DNA of 6,951 nt from Verrucomicrobiota bacterium (GTDB lineage: Bacteria; Verrucomicrobiota; Lentisphaeria; Oligosphaerales; JAFGRS01): NCBI GenBank assembly GCA_019136035.1, contig JAGVUW010000084.1, forward strand, positions 1 through 6,951. Reading direction: 5' to 3'. The position numbers and the translations under genes are program-made. The notes beneath the pieces were generated by a model. It was not told the DNA's origin. It did not search any database and saw only the letters and a list, made by a program, of their open reading frames with translations. Shown piece after piece: positions 6,884 to 6,951 of this stretch. Each line of letters opens with the position of its first letter. Position 1 is the stretch's first letter.

Positions 6884-6951
6884 ATGCGAACACTCGTATA
6901 CACCGTCTTGCTCCTGCTCCTGTCCGGCATTGTCGTGAGCTATGTGCTGAC
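6884..6951 (+). CDS. Start of a secreted or membrane protein (3'-truncated by the window)
   Basis: Only 22 full codons are present: MRTLVYTVLLLLLSGIVVSY then VL. A basic N-terminus followed by a long Leu/Val/Ile run is typical of a signal peptide or a first membrane segment. The frame is open to the window end. The only purine-rich stretch upstream, AAAGG at 6865-6869, lies 14 nt before the ATG, farther than usual, so the start is tentative. It is co-directional with the lyase gene but 550 bp away beyond a terminator-like hairpin, so it is probably a separate transcription unit. Function cannot be guessed. Confidence 0.5.
   Translation, partial: MRTLVYTVLLLLLSGIVVSYVL

Overview
The window is GC-rich bacterial DNA with dense, co-directional coding on the + strand. 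It holds one 5'-truncated gene, one very long complete gene, about 550 bp of intergenic DNA, and the first 22 codons of a third gene. Codons end overwhelmingly in G or C. Secreted multidomain carbohydrate-active proteins with discoidin-like modules and VCBS/FG-GAP propellers suggest a polysaccharide-degrading bacterium of the Planctomycetota/Verrucomicrobiota/Lentisphaerota/Armatimonadota kind. No taxonomic marker is present, so this is only an impression.

Layout. Positions 2-1624: C-terminal 540 residues of a glycoside-hydrolase-like protein, with a beta-sandwich, a probable TIM barrel carrying a GIYWDEIEY strand, and a C-terminal beta domain. Positions 1625-1776: a spacer with two adjacent GC-rich hairpins and a Shine-Dalgarno-like site. 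Positions 1777-6333: a 1518-residue exported protein. Its order is signal peptide, F5/8C (CBM32-like) module, CBM6/35-like module, alpha/beta domain like those preceding GH20/GH67/GH115 catalytic domains, heparinase II/III-like lyase, Ala/Pro linker, and a calcium-loop beta-propeller. Positions 6334-6883: intergenic DNA with a terminator-like hairpin, three copies of a degenerate CGCAGAGG-type repeat (outer two 240 bp apart in one orientation, middle one inverted), and a stretch of non-typical codon use. Position 6884 to the end: start of a gene with a hydrophobic N-terminus.

The two large genes probably work together on a complex extracellular polysaccharide: the lyase-like protein would bind and cleave an acidic (uronate-containing) glycan, and the GH-like protein would act on the same material or its products. 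This rests on domain resemblance and adjacency. The substrate cannot be read from the sequence. The most noteworthy items are the unusual modular architecture of the 1518-residue protein and the repeat cluster behind it. I did not find a clear defence, mobile or RNA-based system.
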